Shown here: piece after piece, positions 9,526-18,299 of the stretch | Layout of the letters: each line of letters opens with the position of its first letter | How positions within the stretch are numbered: position 1 is the stretch's first letter | NCBI GenBank assembly: GCA_030832085.1 | Contig: JAURJU010000050.1 | Coordinates: 62,001 to 126,000, forward strand | DNA length: 64,000 nucleotides | Source: Chitinophagales bacterium | GTDB taxonomy: Bacteria; Bacteroidota; Bacteroidia; Chitinophagales; Chitinophagaceae | Direction of reading: 5' to 3' | The notes under the pieces: model-generated | The model's input: the letters and a program-made list of their open reading frames with translations, nothing else | The model's database searches: none | Told to the model about the DNA's origin: nothing | Made by a program: the position numbers and the translations under genes

Positions 9526-11001
9526 TTATTTGTCTAATTCATTGAAAGTCTTCACAAGAACATCCTTATCATCAAACGAAAACCGCTGCCCCTTGATTTC
9601 CTGGTACTTTTCATGACCCTTGCCAGCAACCAGTATGATGTCCTCTTCCCTTGCCATCATTACGGCGGTACGTATGGCCTCTTTCCTGTCTTCAATCACC
9701 AATACTTTTCGCAAGAGCAACGCGTCTACTCCCTCATGCATGTCGTTCAATATTGCCGATGGGTCTTCACTCCTGGGGTTGTCTGAGGTAAAGATGGCAC
9801 GGGTACTGAACTCAGCCGCTGCCGCTCCCATCAGCTTTCGTTTTGACTTGTCGCGATCACCACCACATCCCACAACAGTGATGATCTGTTCACCTCCTTT
9901 TTGGAATTTTTTTATGGTAGCGAGTACATTCAACAGTGCATCGGGGGTATGGGCATAATCCACAATGCCAATGATTCCCTGCTTTGGTGAAACCATATAA
10001 TCAAAGCGACCTTCTGCACCTGTAACGTTGCTCATGGCCTGGAGCACGTCCAGCCGGTCTTCACCCAAGCAGATTGCGGCTGCATATACGGCAAGTAAAT
10101 TGTAAGCATTGAACTCACCGATCAGCCTAAAATGCACTTCCTGCTCATTGATCAGCATTTGTAAACCATTGATGCTGTTATCGATGATCCTGCCTTTGAA
10201 GTCTGCAATGGACCGAAGACTATAATAAAACTTGTCGGCAGCAGTATTTTGCAACATGATGGCTCCATTTCTGTCGTCCATGTTGGATATTGCAAATGCT
10301 GATGAAGAAAGACCATCAAAAAAATTACGTTTTACCTTAATGTATGCGTCAAAAGTCTTGTGATAATCAAGGTGATCATGTGTGATGTTGGTGAATATTC
10401 CACCTGAAAATTCAAGCCCTGCAATTCGCTGCTGATGAATGGCGTGGCTGCTCACTTCCATAAATACATATTTGCAACCGGCATCCACCATGCGCTTCAG
10501 CAAAATATTCAGTGAAATCACATCCGGGGTTGTATGGGTGGATGGCAAAACCAATTCACCAATCATGTTGTTCACAGTGGATATCAGGCCACAGTTTGCA
10601 TCAAGTGAAGTAAACAATTTGTACAAAAGTGTTGCAACAGTTGTCTTGCCATTGGTTCCTGTTATGCCTACCAATTTCAGATGGTGGCTTGGTTCCCCAT
10701 AGAATGCATGTGCCATGATACCTGCAGCTTTTGCAGCATCATCTGTTTGAACATATTGTATACCGGGATGCAAAAGAGATGGGAGATTTTCACATACAAT
10801 GGCTACTGCACCATTTTCAATTGCGAGACCAATGTAATCATGTCCATCTTGGGATGTACCCTTCACGGCAATAAAACAACTGTTCTTTCCAACCAGCCTC
10901 GAGTCAATCTGCAGATCACTGATGAACACATCAGTTCTTCCTGCCAATGACCGGATCCTCACCTTGTATAATATGTCTTGCAACAATTGCATGCTCATCA
11001 T
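9526..11001 (-). CDS. murE: UDP-MurNAc-tripeptide synthetase MurE (meso-DAP type)
   Basis: Cytoplasmic ligase that adds the third residue to UDP-MurNAc-L-Ala-D-Glu. The 491-residue product has the N-terminal UDP-binding domain (SRLVGKNSCFIAVKG), the P-loop GITGTNGKTTVATLLYK near residue 113, and a C-terminal motif DNPRSEDP near residue 410. In characterised MurE enzymes the DNPR motif recognises meso-diaminopimelate, so a DAP-type peptidoglycan is inferred. Several ATGs occur in the first four codons (MMSM); ATG 11001 overlaps the ftsI stop by 4 bases and is taken as the start. murF, which often follows murE, is absent here. Confidence 0.96.
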   Translation of the reverse strand: MMSMQLLQDILYKVRIRSLAGRTDVFISDLQIDSRLVGKNSCFIAVKGTSQDGHDYIGLAIENGAVAIVCENLPSLLHPGIQYVQTDDAAKAAGIMAHAFYGEPSHHLKLVGITGTNGKTTVATLLYKLFTSLDANCGLISTVNNMIGELVLPSTHTTPDVISLNILLKRMVDAGCKYVFMEVSSHAIHQQRIAGLEFSGGIFTNITHDHLDYHKTFDAYIKVKRNFFDGLSSSAFAISNMDDRNGAIMLQNTAADKFYYSLRSIADFKGRIIDNSINGLQMLINEQEVHFRLIGEFNAYNLLAVYAAAICLGEDRLDVLQAMSNVTGAEGRFDYMVSPKQGIIGIVDYAHTPDALLNVLATIKKFQKGGEQIITVVGCGGDRDKSKRKLMGAAAAEFSTRAIFTSDNPRSEDPSAILNDMHEGVDALLLRKVLVIEDRKEAIRTAVMMAREEDIILVAGKGHEKYQEIKGQRFSFDDKDVLVKTFNELDK

Positions 11002-13136
11002 TCGGTTGTTTGACCAAGATTCAAATAAACGGTTTGCCCTTTTTGAACAACTGTACCGGCAGGGATGGATTGTGCAAGGACCTTGCCCTTTCCTGTAGCA
11101 ATCACCTGTAATTGCTGACGCTCCAGCAATTCCAAAGCATCCTTCAAGCCAAAGCCTTTCAGGTCAGGCATGTTCCCACGCTCTACACTCCAACTGCTTG
11201 ATGCCAATTTTTTTTCACTTGTGGTCACTTTGCTCCATTCTCCTTTGTTTCCAACACTGACCAACTGCTTTCCGATTCCTTTGGCGATGGTTTTGAAATC
11301 ATTGGAAGATCCAATCCACTCAGTCTTGCTGCTGTCTGCAAATTGTGGATGTCGATAGCTGGCATAGAGATCAGCATCGACCGTAAACAACTTGTTTGCG
11401 ATTTCAGTGAACACCGGGCCGGCAACAAGTGCACCATAATATTTCTGTGCAAATGGTTTGTTTTTGATCACCACAATACAGGAGTATTTGGGATTGTCGG
11501 CGGGAAAATATCCTGCAAAAGACGATTGGTAGATATGGTCAGTATACCCTTTGTTTCCATTCGCGACCTGCGCCGTTCCTGTTTTTCCTGCCAATGAATA
11601 GAATTGGTTCCGCATGCTCTTTGCAGTTCCCGCCAATACAACCCCCTCAAGACAGGATTTTACTTGCAACAAAGTGGATTTGCTGCAAATGGAGTCGCGA
11701 AGCACCGATGGTTTGAATTCCTGTATCGCCTTTCCATCTTTCATGATGGCATTGACCAAATAGGGTTTGAGCATTTTCCCATTGTTGGCAACAGCGTTAT
11801 ACACCATCAGCGTCTGCAAAGGACTTATTGAAATATTGTACCCAAAACTCATCCAGGGAAGGGTTACATTGCTCCAGTTTTTTCCGCTGGGGTTGGGTAT
11901 CATGGAAACAGATTCACCCAGCAATTCAATGCCAGAAGGCTTGTGAAGGTTCAACCTTTGAAGATGCGATATGAATTTTCTTGGATTTTTATTGTAGTGG
12001 TTTACTGCAAGTTTGGCCATTCCCACATTTGAACTCAACTCAAATGCCCGCTTGTAAGTAACCATGGTATGGGAGTGTCTTTCACTGTCCCAAACTGTTC
12101 TTCCGCCGAAATCCCACTTTCCACCTTCCAAATTGACCGGACTGTTCAAGTTGATGTATTGATCTTCAAGAGCAGCCAACATTGTAACCAGCTTAAATGT
12201 TGAACCGGGTTCAGAACGGGTGATGGCATAATTCATGTCTTCGGCATAGGAACCATCTTGCTGTCTTCCAAGATTTGCAATGGCCTTGATTTTACCAGTC
12301 TTGACTTCCATTACAATACAGGTACCATTCAAGCACTCATTGGACTGCATCATGTTCAAAAGCGCCTGCTCAGCAACATCTTGTATATTGATGTCGATTG
12401 TGGTGATGATATCCTTCCCATTTTCAGGCTCAATCTCAGATCCTTCAACCGGAACAAAAGCACCACCTGCAATTCTCCTTACCAAACGCTTGCCTGTAAC
12501 CCCCTTCAGCAGGCTATCATAGGTCTTTTCCAGCCCAACATTCTTGCTGATCAGTCTTCCCGTAGAATCCACATACTCGCGGGATAAGCCAATCGTCCTG
12601 TTGGCCAGCAAACCAAATGGTGCCATTCTTTTTTCCTTCTCGATAAAGATAAAACCGTTCTTGTTTCTGTTTGTCTTGATAAAGCTGATGTTTCTCAGCT
12701 GTTGATACTGTTTGAAATCAATATTTTTCTTCAACAGGTGATAACGGTCTTCACGGTTGAAGACGCCCAACAGTTCATGCTTGTAAGAGCCCGGTGTTCC
12801 ACCACCCAATATGTCAGAAAGCTGGATAGAAAGACTGTCCAATGCCTTTTTGAATTTAGCACCATTTTTTTCCTGTACACCTTCTGCTCCAAAATCGAGG
12901 TAAATGTCAAAAAACGGAATAGAGCTGCTCAGCATCCTGCCATCTTCACTGTAAATTGTTCCCCGCTCAGCGTCCATCTCGCGGTACTCAAGATGCAGGC
13001 TGTCGCTGAGCGACATCCAATAAGCACCTTCTGCACGCTGAATGAACAAGGCTTTACAGAATATACAAATGCCCAAGACAAGCATGAGCATGTACATCAG
13101 GTAACTGCGCCACAATATGTCTTTTTTTGTCTCCAA
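10998..13136 (-). CDS. ftsI: Septal penicillin-binding protein FtsI/PBP2x type with PASTA domain
   Basis: Class B penicillin-binding protein: DD-transpeptidase that crosslinks septal peptidoglycan and partners FtsW. The 712-residue protein has one N-terminal membrane anchor (about residues 13-32), a PBP dimerisation domain, the transpeptidase domain with SxxK (GSTFK, Ser312/Lys315), SSN (ELSSNVGMA) and KTGTA (Lys518), and a C-terminal PASTA domain from about residue 650. The start is TTG 13136: an in-frame TAG lies two codons upstream and the next ATG would remove the charged N-terminus. It begins 3 bases after the ftsL-like stop. Confidence 0.94.
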   Translation of the reverse strand: METKKDILWRSYLMYMLMLVLGICIFCKALFIQRAEGAYWMSLSDSLHLEYREMDAERGTIYSEDGRMLSSSIPFFDIYLDFGAEGVQEKNGAKFKKALDSLSIQLSDILGGGTPGSYKHELLGVFNREDRYHLLKKNIDFKQYQQLRNISFIKTNRNKNGFIFIEKEKRMAPFGLLANRTIGLSREYVDSTGRLISKNVGLEKTYDSLLKGVTGKRLVRRIAGGAFVPVEGSEIEPENGKDIITTIDINIQDVAEQALLNMMQSNECLNGTCIVMEVKTGKIKAIANLGRQQDGSYAEDMNYAITRSEPGSTFKLVTMLAALEDQYINLNSPVNLEGGKWDFGGRTVWDSERHSHTMVTYKRAFELSSNVGMAKLAVNHYNKNPRKFISHLQRLNLHKPSGIELLGESVSMIPNPSGKNWSNVTLPWMSFGYNISISPLQTLMVYNAVANNGKMLKPYLVNAIMKDGKAIQEFKPSVLRDSICSKSTLLQVKSCLEGVVLAGTAKSMRNQFYSLAGKTGTAQVANGNKGYTDHIYQSSFAGYFPADNPKYSCIVVIKNKPFAQKYYGALVAGPVFTEIANKLFTVDADLYASYRHPQFADSSKTEWIGSSNDFKTIAKGIGKQLVSVGNKGEWSKVTTSEKKLASSSWSVERGNMPDLKGFGLKDALELLERQQLQVIATGKGKVLAQSIPAGTVVQKGQTVYLNLGQTTE

Positions 13137-13139
13137 TTC

Positions 13140-13472
13140 CTACTTCGCTTTTGTCTGCGTTTTATTTGATGAATCAATCAGTGCTACAGGAGGCTCAAGA
13201 ATTTCCTTTATCCCAGAAACTGCAACCGATTTCACTACCTCAGATTGTTTTGTCATGAACATCCAATCCTTTCTTACCATCTTGAATTCATACTGCAAAT
13301 CCTTCAATTCTTTTGTCGTCCGGTTGATGTCCTTGATAGCCCTTTCAGCATGATGCCCGTTGTAGATATACGCCACGGCCAGTGCAGAGAGAAAAAGAAA
13401 AAATGGAACATTTTTCACCAACCATACCTGGTTGATAAAAAACCATTTGCCATCATTCTTTTTGACTTTCAT
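13140..13472 (-). CDS. FtsL-like divisome protein
   Basis: Small bitopic protein in the ftsL position of the dcw cluster. The 110-residue product has a basic cytoplasmic N-terminus (KVKKNDGKWFFINQ), one transmembrane helix (about residues 21-38, VPFFLFLSALAVAYIYNGH) and a predicted periplasmic coiled coil (RAIKDINRTTKELKDLQYEF) followed by a basic tail. This matches the FtsL-like family seen in Bacteroidota, which is expected to bridge FtsQ and FtsI/FtsW. Sequence conservation is weak, so topology and location carry the call. ATG 13472 is preferred over an upstream TTG at 13502 that would overlap rsmH. Confidence 0.82.
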   Translation of the reverse strand: MKVKKNDGKWFFINQVWLVKNVPFFLFLSALAVAYIYNGHHAERAIKDINRTTKELKDLQYEFKMVRKDWMFMTKQSEVVKSVAVSGIKEILEPPVALIDSSNKTQTKAK

Positions 13473-13485
13473 TCGACCCTGTTTT

Positions 13486-14430
13486 TTATTTTCTAATTCC
13501 AACCCTCAGCCTTGCACTTCTCGACCTTGGGTTGTTCCTGATTTCCTCTTCTGAAGGCTCAATCGGCTTTTTATTGAGTGGTTCGAAGGGAATGTCTTTT
13601 CTTGTACCATATACTGGATCAACCGCCCGCATGTCCTCATCTCCCGACTTGAAAAACTGCTTCACAATCCTATCCTCTATGCTATGAAAGGTAATCACCG
13701 CCATTCTGCCCCCCGGCCTGATCAGTGCTGCAGACTGAACCATCAGGTCCTTCAATGCTGCCAGTTCATCGTTTACTGCAATCCTCAGTGCCTGAAAAAC
13801 CTGGGCAAAATATTTTTTGGGATTTCCCTTTACCACCGGAGCCATCACGGCCTTCAATTCGTTGATGGTTCGGATTTGGCTCTTTTTACAGTGCTCACAA
13901 AGAAGCAAAGCCAGGGTCTTTGCATTTGTCACCTCACCATATTCCTGAAAAACCAGCTGAAGGGCTTCTGGAGAAGATTGTTGGAGGAAATCTGCTGCAG
14001 TCAATGCGCCAGATTGATCCATCCGCATGTCCAATGGTGCATCAAAGCGAATGGAGAAACCTCTCGATGCCTTGTTGAATTGGTGACTGCTGACGCCGAG
14101 ATCTGCCAAAATTCCATCAACTTCTGAAATGCCATGTAAACGAAGAAACCTGGCCAAGTGACGAAAATTGTGGGGGATGAAAACCAGGCGAGCATCTTCG
14201 ACCAGGTTGGCTTTTGCATCCTCATCTTGATCAAAGGCAAACAACCGACCTGAGGCATTGAGCCTAGAGAGAATTTCCAACGAATGTCCACCACCCCCAT
14301 ACGTACAATCAACATATGTTCCGGAAGGATTGATGTTCAGGCCATCAACCGCCTCCTTCAGCATGACAGGGATGTGATAGGCTTGTACCGCATGTTCAGC
14401 CACCTCATCCATGTTATGCGTTTCATTCAT
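13486..14430 (-). CDS. rsmH: 16S rRNA m4C1402 methyltransferase RsmH (MraW)
   Basis: SAM-dependent methyltransferase that modifies N4 of C1402 in the 16S rRNA decoding centre. The 314-residue protein has HIPVMLKEAVDGL near residue 19, the SAM-binding motif YVDCTYGGGGHSLEIL near residue 38, GILADLGVSSHQFN near residue 106, and the C-terminal VITFHSIEDRIVK and NPRSRSARLRV motifs, all diagnostic of MraW. It is the second gene of the dcw operon, 16 bases after mraZ, which is its near-universal position. Confidence 0.97.
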   Translation of the reverse strand: MNETHNMDEVAEHAVQAYHIPVMLKEAVDGLNINPSGTYVDCTYGGGGHSLEILSRLNASGRLFAFDQDEDAKANLVEDARLVFIPHNFRHLARFLRLHGISEVDGILADLGVSSHQFNKASRGFSIRFDAPLDMRMDQSGALTAADFLQQSSPEALQLVFQEYGEVTNAKTLALLLCEHCKKSQIRTINELKAVMAPVVKGNPKKYFAQVFQALRIAVNDELAALKDLMVQSAALIRPGGRMAVITFHSIEDRIVKQFFKSGDEDMRAVDPVYGTRKDIPFEPLNKKPIEPSEEEIRNNPRSRSARLRVGIRK

Positions 14431-14446
14431 GATTATACTCCTTTTT

Positions 14447-14905
14447 TCACGGTTGAACTTTCCTTGCCATCACTTCAGCAGCCAGGCCACTGAAGGACTC
14501 GGGAGAAAAATTGTCAAAGAACTGCTGATATTTGTTTTTATCCCATATCTCCAACTTGTTCATTGCCGAAACCAACACAATGTCTTTTTCAAGACCAGCA
14601 TGCTCCATCAGGCTTTTCGGCAACAACATTCTTCCAGCACTGTCCAGCTCAATCTGTGTGGCCCCATTTAAAAAATAACGCCTGAACTCACGGACCTTGG
14701 GATCAAAATCATTGAGCGCACTGATGTTCTCGTAAATCGGCTTCCAACTCTGCATTGGATAAACGGTAAGGCATTTCTCAAAGCCCCTGTTGATAACAAA
14801 CACAGGTTCTTCGGCTTCCGGCAGCTGTTTTTTTATGCCTGCCGGCAGAAGAAACCTACCTTTGCTATCGAGGGTAGCCTCATATTCGCCTATGAATCCG
14901 ACCAT
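14447..14905 (-). CDS. mraZ: Transcriptional regulator MraZ
   Basis: DNA-binding regulator of the dcw operon, built from two AbrB/SpoVT-like MraZ half-domains. The 152-residue protein starts MVGFIGEYEATLDSKGRF and has the paired motifs LDSKGRFLLPAGI (first repeat) and LDSAGRMLLPKSLMEHA (second repeat, near residue 88). MraZ oligomers bind short direct repeats in the promoter of their own operon; such repeats are present directly upstream at 14937-14976. It is the first gene of the operon, so it probably autoregulates the whole division and wall cluster. Confidence 0.96.
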   Translation of the reverse strand: MVGFIGEYEATLDSKGRFLLPAGIKKQLPEAEEPVFVINRGFEKCLTVYPMQSWKPIYENISALNDFDPKVREFRRYFLNGATQIELDSAGRMLLPKSLMEHAGLEKDIVLVSAMNKLEIWDKNKYQQFFDNFSPESFSGLAAEVMARKVQP

Positions 14906-14936
14906 TTACGCTGTTTTAGAAGAAAAATAACATTTA

Positions 14937-14976
14937 ATGACACAAATTAACACAATTTCCCACTTTCAAACACTGA
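14937..14976 (-). promoter_or_regulatory. MraZ-type operator: four GTG boxes at exact 10-bp spacing
   Basis: Read on the minus strand (the mraZ sense strand), GTG followed by G or T occurs four times in exact 10-base register: TCAGTGTTTG, AAAGTGGGAA, ATTGTGTTAA and TTTGTGTCAT. The second copy fits the published MraZ box AAAGTG(G/T)NNN perfectly. The array ends 31 bases before the mraZ ATG. A -7-like TTAATTTG (14943-14950) and an upstream TTTG (14967-14970) fall inside the array, so MraZ binding would block the promoter. Operator function is inferred from family knowledge. Confidence 0.75.
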
Positions 14977-14991
14977 TTTGAGATGCTATAT

Positions 14992-15101
14992 TTATGCACA
15001 GCCAAAAGCCAATACAGCAAAGGCTTTCAGGTGTTTTTACCCCTTACGCTGTGGATAGCCCCAAGATAGATGTGGATTACCTGTGAATTACATGTGAATA
15101 A
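14992..15101. other. Cluster of five DnaA-box-like 9-mers (candidate oriC or DnaA-regulated site)
   Basis: Five 9-mers with at most one mismatch to TTATNCACA lie in 110 bases: TTATGCACA (14992-15000, plus strand), and on the opposite strand CTATCCACA (15050-15058), TAATCCACA (15071-15079), TAATTCACA (15082-15090) and TTATTCACA (15093-15101). The last three share orientation and are spaced exactly 11 bases apart, about one helical turn. An AT-rich segment (14930-14995) flanks them. The cluster abuts the queA ATG. An origin, or DnaA control of queA or mraZ, is inferred and untested. Confidence 0.5.
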
Positions 15102-16337
15102 ATGAAAAAAGCAACCCCAATCCCCCATATCGAAATGGCAGCTTTCCAGTATGACCTGCCAAGTGACCGAATTGCAATGGCACCTGAAGCAGAAAGGGAT
15201 GCATCCCGGTTGTTGTTGAGAAAAAACAATGAACTGGTGCATGAATGGTATAAGAATCTTCCCAAACTTCTTCCAGCAAATGCACATTTGGTGTTCAACA
15301 ACACCAGGGTCATTGCAGCAAGAATGAAGTTCAGGAAATCAACTGGCGGGGAGATTGAAATCTTTCTCCTTGAACCTGCAGATGGCAACTATGCTTGTCT
15401 TCACCACACTGAAAGCACCACTTGGAAATGTCTTGTCGGGGGTGCTAAAAAATGGAAGAACAGTGAAATACTGAACACTGTTCTGGATCAGGAAAATAAT
15501 ATGTTGTATGCCAAATGCGTTGGAAAACAAGACGATTCATTCCTGATCAATTTTTCCTGGAACAGTGAAAAGAATTTTGAATCCATCATTTCAACTGCCG
15601 GAATGATTCCACTTCCGCCCTACATCAAAAGAGAGGCAAATGCAGAAGACAAAGAAAGATACCAAACGGTATTTGCAGCACTGGAAGGATCAGTTGCAGC
15701 ACCCACGGCAGGACTTCATTTTACAGAAAGCCTGATCAATGCGCTGTCGGAACAAAAGATTTCACATGGATTCGTGACCCTTCATGTAGGTGCAGGAACA
15801 TTCAAACCCGTGACAGCTGCAGTCATCAGCGACCACAGCATGCATGAAGAATTTTTCCAGGCAGACATTGGCTTGATCAGCCAATTGGCAGATGCAGAAA
15901 AAAAGATAATTGTTGTGGGAACAACATCGCTGAGGACATTGGAAAGCCTTTACTGGATTGCCGTAAAAGCCATGGAAAATGAGCACCATGATCTTTCATC
16001 CCATCAACACATTGGACAATGGGAGCACCTTGACATGTACAAGGAAAAGCTGCCCTCCAGGCACATCGCTTTCAATGCCCTCAAAGAAAAAATGTTGGTA
16101 AAAAACATTTCAATGGTACAGGGCTATACCGGAATATGCATTGCTCCGGGCTATTCCTTCAAAGTGGCGACGGCCCTGATTACCAATTTTCACCAACCCC
16201 AATCCACATTGTTGCTGATCATTGCAGCCATCATGGGTGATGAATGGAGAAGCATGTATGCGGCAGCACTGGAGGAGGGATACAGGTTTTTGAGCTATGG
16301 GGATGGATCACTGCTTTTCATCGAAGAAACAGCGTGA
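15102..16337 (+). CDS. queA: tRNA preQ1(34) S-adenosylmethionine ribosyltransferase-isomerase QueA
   Basis: Cytoplasmic enzyme of queuosine synthesis that transfers the ribosyl part of SAM onto preQ1 at the tRNA wobble position, giving epoxyqueuosine. The 411-residue protein shows FQYDLPSDRIAMAPEAERDASRLL at the N-terminus (here cited as DLPSDRIA), HLVFNNTRVIAARM near residue 65, the core motif TAGLHFTESLINAL near residue 206, HVGAGTFKPV near residue 228, and TNFHQPQSTLLLI near residue 362. A downstream Met12 is an alternative start. Its 3' end touches the stop of the convergent histidine kinase gene with no bases between. Confidence 0.96.
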   Translation: MKKATPIPHIEMAAFQYDLPSDRIAMAPEAERDASRLLLRKNNELVHEWYKNLPKLLPANAHLVFNNTRVIAARMKFRKSTGGEIEIFLLEPADGNYACLHHTESTTWKCLVGGAKKWKNSEILNTVLDQENNMLYAKCVGKQDDSFLINFSWNSEKNFESIISTAGMIPLPPYIKREANAEDKERYQTVFAALEGSVAAPTAGLHFTESLINALSEQKISHGFVTLHVGAGTFKPVTAAVISDHSMHEEFFQADIGLISQLADAEKKIIVVGTTSLRTLESLYWIAVKAMENEHHDLSSHQHIGQWEHLDMYKEKLPSRHIAFNALKEKMLVKNISMVQGYTGICIAPGYSFKVATALITNFHQPQSTLLLIIAAIMGDEWRSMYAAALEEGYRFLSYGDGSLLFIEETA

Positions 16338-17681
16338 TCAACACAAGGGCAAAGTAACGGTGAACGTACTTCCCCTACCTGGTTCACTTTGAACAGCAAT
16401 GGTGCCATCATGTGCTTCCACCATCTTTCGCGTGTAATTGAGGCCAAGCCCAAAACCCTTTACATTGTGGATGTTACCTGAATGTGCACGGTAAAATTTA
16501 TCAAAAATACGAGACACTGTTTCCCTGCTCATTCCAATGCCATTGTCCTCGACAGTTAATACAATGGTATTCTTCTGGTTTTTGGTGGTAATGGTGATGA
16601 TGGGGGCTACATCTTCTTTTGCATATTTCAAGGCATTATCAATGAGGTTGCTGATCATGTTCACAAAATGTACCGGATGGCCCATCACCTTGTCATTTTC
16701 AGCATGCAGTGCATATGCAACTGTAGCATTTTTTTCTGCCACTTGCAAGGCAAACTTGTCTTCCAATTTGTGCAGCACTTCATGAAGATGGAGCATTTGT
16801 TTGTCTTTCAATACCTGGTTGATGTCCAATTGTGCAGCCTGCAAAATCTGTTCTACCTGAACATTCATTCTGTTGTTTTCGGCTTTGATGATCTGACCGA
16901 TAGAAAGCAACTGCTCGCGGTTGCCAATTATTTTTTCATTTTTCAGGGTATCAACAGCAATGGCAATGGTTGCAAGGGGTGTACGCAATTCGTGTGTCAT
17001 GTTGTTGATGAAATCCGTCTTCATCTCACTCAGCTTTTTTTGCGTCAGAATGGTCCTGACCGTTACATAAAATGCAGCAATGATGATGAGCGTGAAAAGA
17101 AGCGCGGCAAGTATGACCCAACCCACGGAACGCAGCACAAAATCCTGCATTCCATAAGTAATGAGAATCAGGGTTTCATCAGGCAAAAAAACCATTTCCT
17201 GCTCTCCAGACAAGTTTACCAATGGCCAACTGTGGATAGAATAGTTGGTTGTATCTTTTGTACCGATATCATACAACTTCATGTAATCAGGTGTCTGCAG
17301 GTCTGGCCCACTGCCGTTGACATTGGACAATACTGCAAACTGAAAATGAGCCCCTTTCAATCCATTGGATTCAAATGATTTTTCAATTATTTTCCTGATT
17401 TCTTCAACCGTAAACCGTTCTGCCAGGGTTTGTGGATGAAGCATTTTCAGCAACTGTTCCTGGTTTTCCTTTGGCAAAGCTTCAATGGGCAATGCCGGTG
17501 CCATGCGCATTTTTTCTTCTACCAATGATTCTACTACCTCGTACTCCACTTCCTGGACCTTGAACCTTACCTGTTCCTTGCGGATGGCCACAACATTTTT
17601 CAACCAGGAATATTGTATGACAATGATTCCTACCAGTGAAATGGTGATGAGTACTGTGATAAGGGTAAATATGCGCTTCAT
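16338..17681 (-). CDS. Sensor histidine kinase (orphan, RprX-like)
   Basis: Membrane-bound two-component sensor kinase of 447 residues. An N-terminal helix (about 4-22) and a second one (about 184-206, VGWVILAALLFTLIIIAAFY) enclose a periplasmic sensing region of about 160 residues without a recognised domain. The kinase core has the H box MTHELRTPLATIA (His230), N box NLIDNALKYA, G1 DNGIGMS and G2 GFGLGLNYT. No response regulator is adjacent; the RprY-type regulator at 39708 is a plausible partner. ATG 17681 is chosen because a -7 box lies just upstream and MKRIF begins the first helix. Confidence 0.9.
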   Translation of the reverse strand: MKRIFTLITVLITISLVGIIVIQYSWLKNVVAIRKEQVRFKVQEVEYEVVESLVEEKMRMAPALPIEALPKENQEQLLKMLHPQTLAERFTVEEIRKIIEKSFESNGLKGAHFQFAVLSNVNGSGPDLQTPDYMKLYDIGTKDTTNYSIHSWPLVNLSGEQEMVFLPDETLILITYGMQDFVLRSVGWVILAALLFTLIIIAAFYVTVRTILTQKKLSEMKTDFINNMTHELRTPLATIAIAVDTLKNEKIIGNREQLLSIGQIIKAENNRMNVQVEQILQAAQLDINQVLKDKQMLHLHEVLHKLEDKFALQVAEKNATVAYALHAENDKVMGHPVHFVNMISNLIDNALKYAKEDVAPIITITTKNQKNTIVLTVEDNGIGMSRETVSRIFDKFYRAHSGNIHNVKGFGLGLNYTRKMVEAHDGTIAVQSEPGRGSTFTVTLPLC

Positions 17682-17688
17682 GAATAAA

Positions 17689-17696
17689 CAAAAATA
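17689..17696 (-). promoter_or_regulatory. Bacteroidota -7 box (TATTTTTG) for the histidine kinase gene
   Basis: TATTTTTG on the minus strand matches the Bacteroidota -7 consensus TAnnTTTG exactly and ends 7 bases before ATG 17681. A start of transcription at the usual distance would give a leaderless or nearly leaderless mRNA. Confidence 0.5.
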
Positions 17697-17747
17697 AGTT
17701 GAGCCAACCATGAAGTTACATATTGGTAGTTTATTTAACTTAGGTTT

Positions 17748-18299
17748 ATGAACAGCATTGAAAGGGGTATGCTACTCATTGCAGAACCATTTCTGAAAGA
17801 CCCAAACTTTCAGCGGGCTGTTGTATTGCTTTGTGAACACGAGGCAACCGGAAGCTTTGGAATTGCCATCAACAGAACCATCGATGACATTGCTGCCAAC
17901 TATCTTGAAGGAATCGGCAACCATGAAATCCCTTTGTTTGAAGGAGGGCCTGTGGGTTTGGATCATATGCACTTTCTGCACAGGCTGCCCTCCCAAATCC
18001 CCGGAGGTAAAAAAATTGCTGAAAACATTTATTGGGGTGGTGACCTTGAAGCGGCAAAATACCTCATCAACAGCGGACTTGTGGGCAACGATGCCATACG
18101 CTTTTTCATTGGTTATTCTGGCTGGGAGGCAGGGCAACTGAAACAGGAAATGAAAGAAAAAAGCTGGCTTTCAATACCAGCAATGGAAGAACTCGTATTC
18201 CATGAAAATCCAAGCCTTGTCTGGAAAGATGCTGTCAGACAACTGGGTAATGATTTCACCGCAATGATCAACTACCCATTGGACCCCTCATTCAATTGA
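17748..18299 (+). CDS. YqgE/AlgH family protein (UPF0301)
   Basis: Conserved cytoplasmic protein of 183 residues, in the size range of the YqgE/AlgH family. Family hallmarks seen are GMLLIAEPFLKDPNFQRAVVLLCEH at the N-terminus (cited as LLIAEPFLKDPNF and RAVVLLCEH), GSFGIAINR near residue 36, the glycine-rich PLFEGGPVGLDHMHFLHR near residue 62, and FFIGYSGWEAGQL near residue 119. The biochemical role is unknown; AlgH was linked to alginate regulation in Pseudomonas. It is divergent from the kinase gene, and its last 8 bases overlap the convergent MFS gene. Confidence 0.93.
   Translation: MNSIERGMLLIAEPFLKDPNFQRAVVLLCEHEATGSFGIAINRTIDDIAANYLEGIGNHEIPLFEGGPVGLDHMHFLHRLPSQIPGGKKIAENIYWGGDLEAAKYLINSGLVGNDAIRFFIGYSGWEAGQLKQEMKEKSWLSIPAMEELVFHENPSLVWKDAVRQLGNDFTAMINYPLDPSFN

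Noticed and set aside
17231-17239. Single TGTGGATAG (DnaA-like) inside the histidine kinase gene
   Set aside because: An isolated 9-mer inside coding sequence is expected by chance; no cluster around it.
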